The position numbers and the translations under genes are program-made. From NCBI GenBank assembly GCA_043228905.1, contig JBHGNT010000011.1, positions 17,608,001-17,672,000 on the forward strand: 64,000 nt of DNA. The letters are read 5' to 3'. The DNA comes from Azolla caroliniana. Its lineage: Eukaryota; Polypodiophyta. Numbering within the stretch: the first letter of the stretch is position 1; every line of letters starts with the position of its first letter. Positions 48,101 to 58,800 of this stretch are shown here, piece after piece. The notes below the pieces were generated by a model. That model ran no database searches, had not been told where the DNA came from, and was given only the letters and a program-made list of their open reading frames with translations.

Positions 48101-48298
48101 TGAAGCTGAATGATAGTATGCTGGTATTCTATTGTTGCAATACATATGCACTGAATCGTCGCCGACCTCGTCCTTCTTCTTCTTCCTCTTCTTCTTCTGT
48201 TCTGTTACGCTAGAATTATGCAACAGTGAGCTCTGGCATCCAGAGCCAGAGGCTCGCGTTCGGAAGAGACTCCTGACAATAAAATCACGCCTCGCCAT
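35369..48298 (-). CDS. SPS: Long-chain trans-prenyl diphosphate synthase, mitochondrial solanesyl type (13 exons)
   Basis: Exons on the minus strand: 48055-48298, 45475-45614, 44892-44975, 44725-44805, 44505-44576, 43482-43604, 43316-43402, 43135-43206, 42769-42854, 42427-42559, 36267-36356, 36020-36118, 35369-35548. All introns are GT-AG and phases agree, giving 496 residues. The enzyme adds isopentenyl diphosphate units to an allylic starter to build the polyprenyl side chain of ubiquinone. Motifs: GKRFRP at 201-206, first Asp-rich motif DDVLD at 255-259, second DDMLD at 382-386. Ala five residues before the first motif fits a long-chain product. The fold starts near residue 159 ([10 protein letters not shown]). 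The Arg-rich N-terminus [15 protein letters not shown] looks like a mitochondrial presequence. Sequence and exon order follow Arabidopsis SPS3 as I recall it. Exon 1 has a Lys-rich repeat, and Met52 is a possible alternative start. Confidence 0.92.
38690..38948 (+). pseudogene. Copia integrase fragment within the intronic LINE
   Basis: [14 protein letters not shown], then [34 protein letters not shown] and [11 protein letters not shown] are the pre-integrase knuckle and the start of the integrase core of a Copia element. No LTR is attached. It sits between LINE endonuclease and RT pieces. Confidence 0.7.
38921..39175 (+). repeat. Tandem duplication, 133-bp period
   Basis: A segment starting ggataaaa (38921) and including ccaaggtgcagatgccacaa recurs from 39054 with a few substitutions. 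Confidence 0.8.
40103..40365 (+). repeat. Tandem duplication of an RT segment, about 121-123-bp period
   Basis: The phrase ccatatgctc with aaacta and tggtgcaa recurs at 40103, 40226 and (start only) 40347. The copies repeat part of the LINE reverse-transcriptase coding region. Confidence 0.75.
42152..42189. repeat. (AT)n microsatellite in intron 10
   Basis: About 18 AT units, roughly 240 bases from the exon 10 donor on the intron side. Confidence 0.9.
45615..48054. other. Intron 1 of the prenyl synthase gene (2.44 kb)
   Basis: The intron splits codon 82 (Gly) after its first base. Open frames inside (for example 46841-47113 on the minus strand) have no domain that I recognise and overlap one another in two frames. 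I treat them as chance. Confidence 0.7.
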
Positions 48299-48337
48299 AC
48301 GATGGAGCTCCAGAGGCGACGAAGGCAGACGACAGGG

Positions 48338-48398
48338 CAGAGCAGAGCAGAGCAGGGCAGGGCAGGGCAGAGCCGAACCGAACCGAACAGAACAAACC
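48338..48398. repeat. Pentanucleotide repeat in the 5' UTR of the synthase gene
   Basis: Runs of gcaga, gcagg and then ccgaa (plus strand) lie about 40-100 bases upstream of the ATG at 48298. On the transcript they read as TCTGC, CCTGC and TTCGG units. Confidence 0.8.
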
Positions 48399-48493
48399 GA
48401 CCTCTTCTACAGTTTGTGTGTGTGTTTTGGTTATGGTTTCCCAAAGTCTCTCAAAATAATAATAATGCGGCAGCTTCTCTATTTTCCTAGCCC

Positions 48494-48556
48494 GGCCCAT
48501 ATGTATGTATAATGTATACATACATTATAATACATACATATATATACATATATACG
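48494..48556 (-). promoter_or_regulatory. Candidate promoter of the prenyl synthase gene
   Basis: On the minus strand TGGGCC (48494-48499) lies about 200 bases upstream of the ATG. TGGGCC/T (site II) elements are common in plant promoters of mitochondrial-function genes. Just upstream is an AT-rich, nearly palindromic tract (48498-48556) with TATATAT runs that could serve as a TATA region. No start site can be fixed from sequence alone. Confidence 0.35.
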
Positions 48557-48736
48557 GTTCGGTCACCGGATCTGTTGGACTGCAACCGATTTCACTCGTT
48601 TGCCACACACTATTCGTGGAGTTCTTTCTTTTTGCTGCACATGTTCTCGCTATTCTCAGAGATGCCTCAATGCCCAAGTTATAACATACAATGACACAAA
48701 CATTGCGACTTTACATCAAGTGTAACGGGCCCTTTT

Positions 48737-49619
48737 CTGAATAGAAGTGCTACTTTGTGCAATCTCAAGGTGGAATCGAAAGATCATGTTTAGCATTGTA
48801 CTGTTTCTTCTAAAATAACGGGGAAATACCCATTGCCTCTTCGTACAAAGGTTGCGCTCAAGCCACAATTTCATGGAACCAACAGTGCTTGAGGTTTTTC
48901 TTGTTGCAAATAAAGAGATATATAGAGAAGTTGAAAGACGTCAAGATGGTTAAAGAACCACATTAGCAGAGAAACCTTATAACATTATTTCCCATTGTAA
49001 GTCAACCAACATGACATTCTAAAGAAGTTTAGTTGATCAAGTAATAACAATTTATCTTGCACATAGGCCAGATGTCATCCTTGTCATCGAGAAATCGAGA
49101 CCATTATAATCCACCACCAAAGTTGCTTCCATTGCTCCGAAGGGTGCTCCACATAAGAGTAGGCCATGTTGAGAGATCTTCTAAATCCAGAAGCTTTAGT
49201 CCATCTAAGATCTTGAGTCACAAGTAACAATGTTATGTGCTTAGCTAATAGGAATATGCACATTTTCTCCAAAAAATGTAGTGTGTGTGCATTATGGATA
49301 ACCAAGGTGTTTTGGGAAGTTCTATTAATCTATTTAGATTTATTGTTCTCCAAGATGAGGCAAATTTTTCAAATTTAATCTACCACTTGACCTCAAAGGC
49401 CCTTTTGATCTCTTGAGAGATGTTAATGTCTTTCTTTCTTGAGCGTCCGATGTTTGGGAGGTGTTTGAGGTTCCATGTTCGTGGACATGATGATGCCTCT
49501 TGCACCCATGATTTTGAAATCTCAATACTAGCTTCCACACCTTACACAATATTTAGGAGATTCATATTCTTATCTTTTTGTAATACATTCTGATATTCAC
49601 CATTCCATTATGCATTTCT
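48737..49619. repeat. Large duplication, block A, copy 2 (left part)
   Basis: It matches 2690-3600 and starts about 440 bases upstream of the synthase ATG. It is cut by the Copia insertion at 49620 and resumes at 60392. Confidence 0.8.
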
Positions 49620-50026
49620 TGTTACGAAGGCGCTCGGGCTCTTCTATGTGCCCAACGGATCGTGATATGCTGGATTGTTTAGTGCTCAAGACAGAAAAGG
49701 AAGGGGGAAGGAGACTTACCTCTGTGTAGCAAACCAAAAGCTCCTATTCCATTAACGCGGAGCTCAACTTGCTCTCATCTGTTTTTTGTTTTTTGTTTTT
49801 TGTTCTTACTTCTCTCACTCTTACAACTTACTACTCTTACTTTTTACCTAAGTTATAAGTGACTTATATATGCAGCTAATTAGTTGTGAGTAGCTAAATA
49901 GTTATGGATAGCTAAATAGTTGTTTCACCTTTTATGTCCACTAGTAGCTAATTTCCTAATAGCTACTATAGAGGATCTCACTTACCAATATCTATCACAT
50001 ACCTTTGTTGAGCTTGTTTCTCAACA
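49620..50026 (-). repeat. Outer Copia 3' LTR
   Basis: 407 bases, TGTTACGAAG to CTCAACA on the plus strand. The polypurine tract lies at 50027-50040, read on the minus strand. Confidence 0.9.
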
Positions 50027-50044
50027 CTCCCCCTCAATCTCAAC

Positions 50045-50318
50045 TTATCCTTTCTTGAGGTCATCTGTAGTCTTCTTTTCTTCATGCTTTTCAGCTATCA
50101 TACCAATGCTTATAACTCTAATCATGTCTCTAAATTGTGTATGTTTTTCCATGCTCAATCCCTTCGTAAGAATATCAGCCATTTGTTGATTTCTACTTAC
50201 ATACAACAAATCCACTTCTCCATCAATCACTTTTTCTCTAACAAAGTGATAATGCACTTCAATGTGCTTTGTTCTTGCATGGTACACTGGGTTTTTTGCG
50301 AGCTAAATGTTGCTCATA
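50045..50318 (-). pseudogene. Outer Copia RNase H C-terminus
   Basis: The text HARTKHIEVHYHFVREKV, then RNQQMADILTKGLS is the end of a Copia RNase H. It is separated from the rest of RNase H (ending WCDNI at 55808) by the inner element. The fourth acidic position is Glu (HIEV), a normal Copia variant. Confidence 0.85.
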
Positions 50319-50610
50319 TGTTGGAGACAAAGTCGTCTGTGCGGAAGATCAAGAAGCATTCGATTGCTGTTGAGTACCTGCGTATGACAGTTTGTAGGTC
50401 GTTGCACAGAGAGAGAGAGAGAGAGAGACAGAGAGGCACGAAAGACTTTCTCTTATTCCATAAAGCAATAATACAACACCCAACCTTACAAAGAGGTTAC
50501 AAGGTCACTATATATAGTGACCGACTTAGGGCAACTACCCTTTATGCTAATTACATAAATGGCCAAAACGGGATAGTGTGAATACGTCCATTATACACAT
50601 GTATTCGACA
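50319..50610 (-). repeat. Inner Copia 3' LTR
   Basis: 292 bases from TGTTGGAGAC to ATTCGACA (plus strand), with a (GA)n tract. It differs from the other LTR by one substitution and a 2-bp length change. Confidence 0.95.
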
Positions 50611-50803
50611 CTCCCCCGTAATGGGCGTATACATGGGTTATCTAAGATTACAGGTATAGACTTAGGTTCTCGGACATATCAGCTTTGTTCGGATCGGCAG
50701 GGTCCGAAGGCAGAAGACCGAACTGGTCGGGTCAGAACAGTTGAAGCCGATCATTAAGGAACTGATGTCGGTTGTCGGGAACCATCCTGCTCTGTGTCCG
50801 GCT

Positions 50804-53800
50804 CTAACCGGACTGGTTTGTCGTTACGCCCATCTGATGCCGAAGAGACCGAAAACGGTCTGCCGAAAGACACTTGGTCATTCCATCTGCGACATTGTCG
50901 GTTGTGGATATTTTCTCTAGACCGATTTTCCCTGAAATGACGCAGTCCCGAACGAAGTGATATCGAACGTCGATATGTTTGGAGGCGTTGTGGTGAACCG
51001 GATTTTTCGACAAGGCAACAGCACCTTGACTGTCGCTGTAGACAACTGGAGCCGAGTCATGGTCGACTTGTCGAAACGTGTGCGCCAGCCGACCGAGCCA
51101 CAAAGCTTCTTTTGCTGCGTCGGACGCAGCTACATATTCTGCTTCGGTCGTTGAGGTCGCTGTGCACTCCTGAAGTTTCGACTTCCACGAGATTGCTCCA
51201 TTGCCGAATTTGAAGCAGTATCCGGTTGTTGATTTCCGACTGTCTATACAGCCGGCGAAGTCCGAGTCGGTGTAACCGACTACGCCTGAGGTTCGGTTCG
51301 GACCGAAAAGAATGCCGTGGTCTTTTGTGCCAGCCAGATATCTGAACACATGCTTGACTGCGTTCCAATGCGATCGGCCAGGATTGTGCATAAATCTGCT
51401 AACGACTCCTACGGCGTGAGAAATATCAGGCCGTGTCGCGACCATCAGGTACATAAGGGAGCCGACTGCCGGTGCATACGGTACCGACTTCATATCTTCC
51501 CCCTCCGGACCGGATGTCGGGCAGTCTCGCTGAGAGAGCCGAAGATTCATGGGGAGCGGGGTTGAAGCAGATTTGGCTGATTGCATGTTGAAGCGTTCTA
51601 AGACACGTCGGGTATAGTCGGTCTGAGACAAAAAAAGATGTTGTTTATCGCGATGCCGACTAATCTTCATGCCAAGGATGTGTCGTGCCGGACCGAGGTC
51701 CTTCATGGCAAACTTCAACCGCAATTGCCGAATGAGATCGGCAAGTTCGCCCGCGTGGCGTCCAGAAATTAGCATGTCGTCCACGTAAATGATGAGGAAG
51801 ATGGGTGATCCATCTTGAGCTGTGTTGGTAAAGAGACAATGGTCCTCATCGCTTTTTGAGAAGCCGATCGATTGGATGAAGTCGTCGAACTTCTTGTACC
51901 ATTGTCGCGGTGCCTGTTTGAGGCCGTATAGACTCTTCCTGAGTCGGCAGACTAGATGTGCTTGGCCAGTTGCCACGAAGCCTTTTGGCTGCTCCATATA
52001 AATTTCCTCTTCAAGATCACCATGGAGGAATGTTGTTTTGACATCTAGCTGAATCAGCTCCAAGTTGTCGGCTGCCACTACGCCGAGTAGAAAACGGAGG
52101 GTTGTCATTTTCACCACTGGTGAAAAAATCTCGTCGAAGTCGACGCCATATTCTTGTCGGAAGCCCTTCGCAACTAATCTGGCCTTGTACTTTGGGGTGG
52201 TCGAATCAGACGTCTCTTTTAGTCGATAAACCCACTTGCAAGGAAGAGCACGTCGGTTCCTAGGTAATTCAACCAGATCCCAAGTCTTGTTTGCCCGAAT
52301 GGAGTGCATTTCCGACTCCATCGCCAGATGCCAGGTGGCGGAATCGACAGATGTCGATGCTTCTTCGTAAGACGTCGGTTCGCCGGCGTCGGTGAAGAAA
52401 ATTCCAGGAGAATACCTCTCCGGAGGTTGCGACAGTCTCTCGGATCGGCGAGGTAAGATTGGACTGGTCGCATCGGGTATCAAGGTCGGATGGTCCGAAA
52501 GCGGATTGTTCTGTTGTGCCGAGTCGGGGTTGTCCGAGTCGGTAGTGTAAGGTTCAGCTACCCGTGAAGCTGACCGTGTGTTGAGAGCGGGGCCTTCTTG
52601 AAGGGTCGGCACATCGGAAAATGTCACCCTTCGGACTTCGATCGGTTTTTCGACTGATGGATTCATAGCCGACTCGTTGAACACAACGTCCGAACTTCGA
52701 ACGATTTGTCTGCGTTCGGGGTCCCAGAGTCGGTATCCCATTTCGCCGTCGGATCCATATCCAAGGAAAATGCATTTCCTGGACCGAGGTGCAAGTTTTC
52801 GGCGATCATCTTTCGGAATAAGGGCGTACGCCTCGCATCCGAAGATCCTCAGCTTGTCGTAATTCGGCTTACTGCCGATCCATAGTTCCTGAGGAATTTG
52901 AAGTCCTAGAGGTCTACTTGGCGACATATTGATTATGTGTACTGCCGTGAGTAGAGCCTCTGCCCAGAAGCCATCCGACAGTCCGGAGTGTTGGAGCATG
53001 GAAACTGTCCGTTCTTGGATTGTCCGATTCATGCGTTCGGCAATCCCGTTTTGCTCCGGACTGTGTGGTGCCGTAAATTCACGTCGGATGTCGCGTTGTC
53101 GGCAGAATTTGACGAATTCTTCGGATTTAAACTCTCCCCCATTATCTGTCCGAAAGCATTTCAGCTTTCGGTCGGTTTGATTTTCTACCATAGCGAGCCA
53201 ATCGGTGAAGATCGAGAAGACCCGATCTTTGGTGCGAATTGGATAAGCCCACACCTTTCGAGTCGAATCGTCAATAAAAGTAACGAAGTAAGAGGCACCG
53301 CCGAGAGACTGATGCGGCATTGGGCCACAGACGTCCGAGTGGACCAAATCAAGAGGTCTTGTTTCTCTTGGTGCTGATGTCGGGTGTGATGCGGCTGCTT
53401 GTTTGCCATACTGGCAATGCTCGCAGAATTGATGGTCCGAGAAGGAGAGTTTGGGGATGTATCCGGCTCTAGATAGGTGCGTGATGCCGGCCTTGCTGAG
53501 GTGTCCTAATCTTCGGTGCCATAGTGATGACACAGGAATATCCACCAAAAACAGGTTACCCTCTCTGAGCGTAACATGTAACGGATACAGGGAGTGTATC
53601 TTGGGTCCTCTAGCAAGCAGGAGGTTCCCCCTGTGGAGTGTCCACCCTCCCGAAGAAAAACCGGCACGAATGTCGTCTTCATCTAGTTGTCCGACTGAGA
53701 TCAATGGCCTTGAGAGCTCGGGTACATGTCGGACATTGTGGAGTACAAGTGTAGAGCCACCTGCAAGGTTGAGCTCTACTGTGCCGATTCCGATGATGTC

Positions 53801-54820
53801 ACAGTGTTGTGAGTTGCCGACTCGAACTGAGTCGGAGTGACGGATCGTATATTGCCGAAATTGGGATCGATGAGGAGTCACGTGAAATGACGCGCCCGAA
53901 TCTAAGAGCCATGTGCTCGATTCTTCAGTCGTGAGTAGAACTTCTGATCCGACTGGATTTTCGATTGATAGTATATTCGGGTCGTCCGGTAGTACATCAG
54001 CTGAGAAGCTGACGTAATTGATCTCCTCATGCCGGCCACTCTTCTTGTTGTTCTTGTTCTTGAGTGCGCGGCAGTCGGCTTTGATGTGTCCGGGTTTCTT
54101 GCAATAGTTGCAGATTCGGTTATCCCGTGACTGGCTCCGTCTTCGCTGATTGTTCGGCGGCCGTGAGGAATCTCTTCCTCGTATGTTCGATCGGTCTGTC
54201 GAACCTTGTACTACGTAAGCGTCGTCTGTTGAGTCTTTGGCGAAAGACTTTCTCCGAGCTGCTTCGGTCAGGATTGCGCTCGTGACTTCGGAGTATTTAA
54301 CAGCCGTGGTTGACGCGTTGCACACGGTTGTGACGAAAGTTTCCCATGATGAGGGAAGGCTGCTCATGAGTATCATTGCTCTGAGTTCATCCTCGATTGC
54401 CGTCCCCTGTGACGAGATTTGGGAGCTTATGCTTTCGTACTCATTGAGGTGTGCTTGAACCGAATCGGATTCTTTCATCCGCAAGTTGTAGAGGCGCCGG
54501 ATCAGAAACATCTTCGTTGCGGCGACCTTCTTTTCGTAAGTGTCCGACAGTGTTTTCCACAGTTCGAATGCTGTCGTACACGATTGCACCGTAAAGTATA
54601 CCGATTCCGATAGGTGCATCCGAATCGTGGCGCGGACAATTCTGTCCAGCTTCTGCCACTCAATTGGTTTGTATCCTTCTGGAGGTTCTTCATTTTCGAT
54701 GGGATCGATTTGCCCCTTGACTATGAGATAGTCTTGCATTTGCTCCTTCCAGAAGTTGAAGTTCGATCCATCGAACTTTCGTAGACTCATTTCTGACGAG
54801 CCGGATGTTGATGCCATCAA
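50804..54820 (-). CDS. Copia gag-pol polyprotein, intact
   Basis: 1338 residues without a stop. Order: gag (residues about 10-215; KFDGSNFNFWKEQMQDYL near the start), CCHC CNYCKKPGHIKADC at 237-250, protease WLLDSGASFH with D307, pre-integrase HLSKAGITHLSRAG and CEHCQYGKQ, and integrase with HSDVCGPM, DNGGEFKSEEF and PEQNGIAERMNRT. Reverse transcriptase has FSPVVKMTTLRFLL, YGLKQAPRQWY and IYVDDMLISG. RNase H has YTDSDFAG, TEAEYVAASDA, YSDSQGA and KHIDVRYHF. These catalytic residues all look intact. It would yield capsid, protease, integrase and RT/RNase H for a complete replication cycle. The first Met is chosen because it leads directly into the gag domain and follows a leader of about 690 bases. 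Confidence 0.95.
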   Translation of the reverse strand: MMASTSGSSEMSLRKFDGSNFNFWKEQMQDYLIVKGQIDPIENEEPPEGYKPIEWQKLDRIVRATIRMHLSESVYFTVQSCTTAFELWKTLSDTYEKKVAATKMFLIRRLYNLRMKESDSVQAHLNEYESISSQISSQGTAIEDELRAMILMSSLPSSWETFVTTVCNASTTAVKYSEVTSAILTEAARRKSFAKDSTDDAYVVQGSTDRSNIRGRDSSRPPNNQRRRSQSRDNRICNYCKKPGHIKADCRALKNKNNKKSGRHEEINYVSFSADVLPDDPNILSIENPVGSEVLLTTEESSTWLLDSGASFHVTPHRSQFRQYTIRHSDSVRVGNSQHCDIIGIGTVELNLAGGSTLVLHNVRHVPELSRPLISVGQLDEDDIRAGFSSGGWTLHRGNLLLARGPKIHSLYPLHVTLREGNLFLVDIPVSSLWHRRLGHLSKAGITHLSRAGYIPKLSFSDHQFCEHCQYGKQAAASHPTSAPRETRPLDLVHSDVCGPMPHQSLGGASYFVTFIDDSTRKVWAYPIRTKDRVFSIFTDWLAMVENQTDRKLKCFRTDNGGEFKSEEFVKFCRQRDIRREFTAPHSPEQNGIAERMNRTIQERTVSMLQHSGLSDGFWAEALLTAVHIINMSPSRPLGLQIPQELWIGSKPNYDKLRIFGCEAYALIPKDDRRKLAPRSRKCIFLGYGSDGEMGYRLWDPERRQIVRSSDVVFNESAMNPSVEKPIEVRRVTFSDVPTLQEGPALNTRSASRVAEPYTTDSDNPDSAQQNNPLSDHPTLIPDATSPILPRRSERLSQPPERYSPGIFFTDAGEPTSYEEASTSVDSATWHLAMESEMHSIRANKTWDLVELPRNRRALPCKWVYRLKETSDSTTPKYKARLVAKGFRQEYGVDFDEIFSPVVKMTTLRFLLGVVAADNLELIQLDVKTTFLHGDLEEEIYMEQPKGFVATGQAHLVCRLRKSLYGLKQAPRQWYKKFDDFIQSIGFSKSDEDHCLFTNTAQDGSPIFLIIYVDDMLISGRHAGELADLIRQLRLKFAMKDLGPARHILGMKISRHRDKQHLFLSQTDYTRRVLERFNMQSAKSASTPLPMNLRLSQRDCPTSGPEGEDMKSVPYAPAVGSLMYLMVATRPDISHAVGVVSRFMHNPGRSHWNAVKHVFRYLAGTKDHGILFGPNRTSGVVGYTDSDFAGCIDSRKSTTGYCFKFGNGAISWKSKLQECTATSTTEAEYVAASDAAKEALWLGRLAHTFRQVDHDSAPVVYSDSQGAVALSKNPVHHNASKHIDVRYHFVRDCVISGKIGLEKISTTDNVADGMTKCLSADRFRSLRHQMGVTTNQSG

Positions 54821-55498
54821 ATTTGGTTTCGGTTGACGAAGCTCGGTTCGGAGTTGACTACGAACCTTGTTGGAGTGCAGCTGGTTGGCTCACCCGATAT
54901 CGTTCTAGTCGGATTTGAACCCGAGTCGGTTCGGCTTCGGATATATGTATTGTTGAACTTGCTCGAATTGACTCCGGTAACTTGAGGGACAGAACCGACT
55001 GGTCTTCCCGAATGTTGCCGAGTCGGAGTGAGCCCGGTTCGCTTCGGATATATATGCCGAATACCGATTATTGAAACCGATTATCTGGACCGATTTTGCT
55101 TCGGTTGACTGCAGCAACGAGAGAGACGGATCCAACTGATCCTCCCGAATGTCGATCAGCCAGATGAAGCACGAATTTGGGGTTGTTGTCTTGAGACCGA
55201 TCTGCACCGAGTGGTTACAACGAGCGGCGAGCGGCGTTCAATGAACTTTTCGGATGCCGTTTAACCGAGTGGAGCACGATCGTGTCAATGTTGCACAAGA
55301 GGATTTCACCTCGAGCGTTGCGATCACAAGGAGCGGAGTACAACCGGCTGGCTTACTCCAAGCGAAGATGATCTGACGCGAAGAGATGCAAGCCTCGTTT
55401 CTCTTCTTCTTCTCTCTTCTTCGAATGACGCAGGAAACCGAATGATGTGCAGGCTGAGACGACTGCCGACAGCAGATTGAAGGACCGACTACTGTGCA
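54821..55498 (-). other. Inner Copia untranslated leader
   Basis: About 680 bases between primer site and gag-pol ATG, rich in TTCGG and CCGAA words, with two copies of a gcctgcaca-type motif (the plus copy has four). It contains no long frame of its own. Confidence 0.6.
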
Positions 55499-55511
55499 GG
55501 CTCTGATACCA
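55499..55511 (-). other. Inner Copia primer-binding site
   Basis: Minus-strand TGGTATCAGAGCC, the standard initiator-Met tRNA complement of plant Copia elements, two bases from the LTR. Confidence 0.9.
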
Positions 55512-55513
55512 GA

Positions 55514-55807
55514 TGTTGGAGACAAAGTGGTCTGTGCGGAAGATCAAGAAGCATTCGATTGCTGTTGAGTACCTGCGTATGACAGTTTGTAGGTCGTTGC
55601 ACAGAGAGAGAGAGAGAGAGAGAGACAGAGAGGCACGAAAGACTTTCTCTTATTCCATAAAGCAATAATACAACACCCAACCTTACAAAGAGGTTACAAG
55701 GTCACTATATATAGTGACCGACTTAGGGCAACTACCCTTTATGCTAATTACATAAATGGCCAAAACGGGATAGTGTGAATACGTCCATTATACACATGTA
55801 TTCGACA
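55514..55807 (-). repeat. Inner Copia 5' LTR
   Basis: 294 bases, nearly identical to 50319-50610. A tatatatagtg motif in the LTR (near 55705) may mark the promoter. Confidence 0.95.
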
Positions 55808-58800
55808 ATATTGTCACACCAAATTGTGACTGCACCATCTATATATTCTCCCAAATCAGCAAACAATCTTCTTATCCATACCTCTTCACAAGTGGGTATT
55901 GCAGCTCCTCTATATTCAGCTTCAGTACTTGATAATGCAACAATTGCTTGTTTCTTGCTACTCCATGAAATAGCTGCACTTCCCAATGTAAACATATATC
56001 CACTTGTGGATCTTCTATCAGTTTGGCTTCTAGCCCAATCAACATCTGTATATCCTTCCAGCTTTATGTCCAGATCAGTTCTGTAAAACAGTCCATAGTT
56101 CTAAGTAGCTTTTACATACCTCAAGATTCTTCTAATGCAATCCAAGTGTGGCTTTGTTGCCTGTTGCATAAATTGGCTGACTAATCCAACCACATAACTC
56201 AAATCAAGTCTTGTTATAGTCAAATATATGAGGTTGCCCACCATAGACATGTACATGTTTACATCTTCTATTTTGGCTCCCAAATCAACCCTCAATTTGT
56301 AGTTCTTATCCAGTGGTTCTTCAACATATTTGTTGCATACTGTTTTTGCAACATATATATACCACTTTCAAATCTAATCATCTCAATGCCAATAAAGTAT
56401 CTCAGCTCTCCCAAATCCTTCATACGAAATTGCATTTCAAGATTTTTTTTCAGCTTCCTTATTTCATCCATAGAATCACCTTCAATGATTAAATCATCTA
56501 CATAAATCAAATCACAACAATGCAATCATTTATTTGTCTTACACATAATGATGGATCAACCTTTGACATTTTGAAAGCAAATTCTTTTAGAGATTTTGAA
56601 AGTTCTTTATGCCATGCTCTCGGTGCTTGTTTCAGTCCATATAGAGCCTTTTTCAGCCTACATACATATTCTAGATGCTTCTTATCTTCAAAACCTAGTG
56701 GTTGACACATATACACTTCTTCTTCTAAGTTACCATGTAAAAAAACATTTTTTACATCCATATGGTGCAGAACCCATCTTTTGGTTGCACTTACAGCAAG
56801 TAGTGTCCTCAATGTTACCATCTTTGCAACCGGTGCAAATGTTTTATCATAATCAATTCCTTGCATCTAGGCATATCCCTTTGCACAAGTCTTGCTTTAT
56901 GTCTACTAACATTTCCATTTGAATTATGCTTTGTTTTGTAGACCCATTTGCAACCTACAACATTTTTTTCTTTCAGTAACTTCACCAAATCCCATGTTCT
57001 ATTTTCAGCCAATGCATCTATTTCTTCTTGCATTACATTCACCCATTTCTTATCAGATTTTGCTTCATCAAAACTATTTGGATCAGGGATTTGTACCACT
57101 TTAGACATGTATGCATAATGCATAGCCATATATGTGTCATAACCAAATATTTCAACAATCTTTTTCTCTCTATTTGATCTTCTCGGTTTCTGATTTGCAT
57201 CTTTCATTGCCTTTTCCATACCAAGGATTTTCAGGGCTCCTATACCAAGCTCATTATCCAATGATGTATCTGAATCTACATCTTCCATGTTTCTAGATCC
57301 ATCATCAAGCATTTCATATTTTGGCATCTTCTAATTTCCCTTTCTATCATCATATTTTTAGTGTCCTGCATTTTTTCCACTCCAAGCATTAGATTAAGAT
57401 TTACTACTAGAGTTTTTAGATGGTCCAAAACATTCTATTGATGTTGAACTTTGTTGTCCAACATTGTTTCCATTTCCATGGGAATCTCTTCCATTTTCAG
57501 ATTTTTCTTTGTCTTCATTTTCACAGTCTTCATTAGTTTCTACATTTCCTTTTGGGTTGTACCAGCTGCCCAACTCATCACACATTACATCATGGCTTAC
57601 TACAATCTTTTTTGTCAACGGGTTATAAGATCTATACCCTTTTTGCTCCTCTAAATATCCAACAAGAACACATTTTTCAACTTTTAGATCAACCTTACTT
57701 CTTGCTTTAGTAGGTACATGGACATAAGCAAGGCATCCAAACACTTTTAAGTGTCCTAAACTAGGTTTCCTTCCATAGAAACATTCTTCAGGAGTTACTT
57801 CATGTACTCCAGATGTTATATATCTATTTAGAATAAAGTTTGATGTGTTTACAGCTTCTGCCCAGTAATACAATGGCATATTTTATTCAGTCATCATGGC
57901 TCTTGCTATGTTCACCAGAGTTCTGTTTTTCCTCTCAGCCACTCTATTTTGTTGTGGAGTATATCTACATGTAAATTGTCTCCTTATTCCTTGATTGCAT
58001 AGAAAATCAAAAAATTCATTTGAGAAGTATTCTCCTCCTCCATCAGATCTTCAACATTTTATTCTAGTTCCAGCCTACTTTTCTACCATGCATTTAAACT
58101 TACGAAAGCAATCAAAAACTTCATTTTTCTCTTTCATGAAGTAAACCCATGTTTTCCTTGAGTAATCATCAATAAATGTTACATAAAACTTACATCCACT
58201 AATTGATGCATTTTTTGTTGGTCCCCACACATCTGTATGTACCAAATCCAACAAATTTTTGCTTACATGTCTTTCATGAGGGAAAGGCAACCTATTTTGC
58301 TTCCCATATTGACATACATCACATATTTTGCTCATCTCACAATCTTTTAATTTAGGCGGTCCAACCACTACATTTTTCCTCAACATATTTTTCAAGGTTT
58401 GCATACTTATGTGACCGATTCTTTTATTCCACATTTCCACATCTGAGATTACACTCATTCCTTCTGCAAACATGGTTGTAATCTTTTTTGGCATATCCAC
58501 ATCTAACACAAACATTCTTCCTTGACGTTTTCCTTTTGCAATAAATTTTCCTTGTTTCTCTATAAAGCATCCACTTTGCTTAAACTTAACTTGCATTCCT
58601 TGCTCTACTATCTATCCAACAGAAATAAGATTTTTTGCAAGGTTTGGAACATGCATCACATTCAACATATACTTTGCTTTTCCTTTTTCTTCCCACAATG
58701 GGATATCTCCAACATGCTCAATTGTATGAGTTGTGTTATCACTTGTCTGTACATAACCAGGAATATCTGGTTCTCTTAGACTTTTAAACCAATTTGCATG

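Larger units (their letters stand above)
50319..55807 (-). mobile_element. Young intact Copia element (inner)
   Basis: 5489 bases on the minus strand with LTRs 50319-50610 and 55514-55807, a perfect initiator-Met type primer site and a polypurine tract gggggag. It has one uninterrupted 1338-codon frame. The LTRs differ by one substitution (agtcgtc versus agtggtc) and one GA unit. It is inserted in the RNase H region of the older Copia. The flanks share only ata (3 bp) instead of the usual 5-bp duplication. By its parts it looks autonomous. Confidence 0.95.

Noticed and set aside
48132-48512. Plus-strand 126-codon frame over the synthase promoter
   Set aside because: It is antisense to exon 1 and 5' UTR repeats, with low-complexity composition and no domain.
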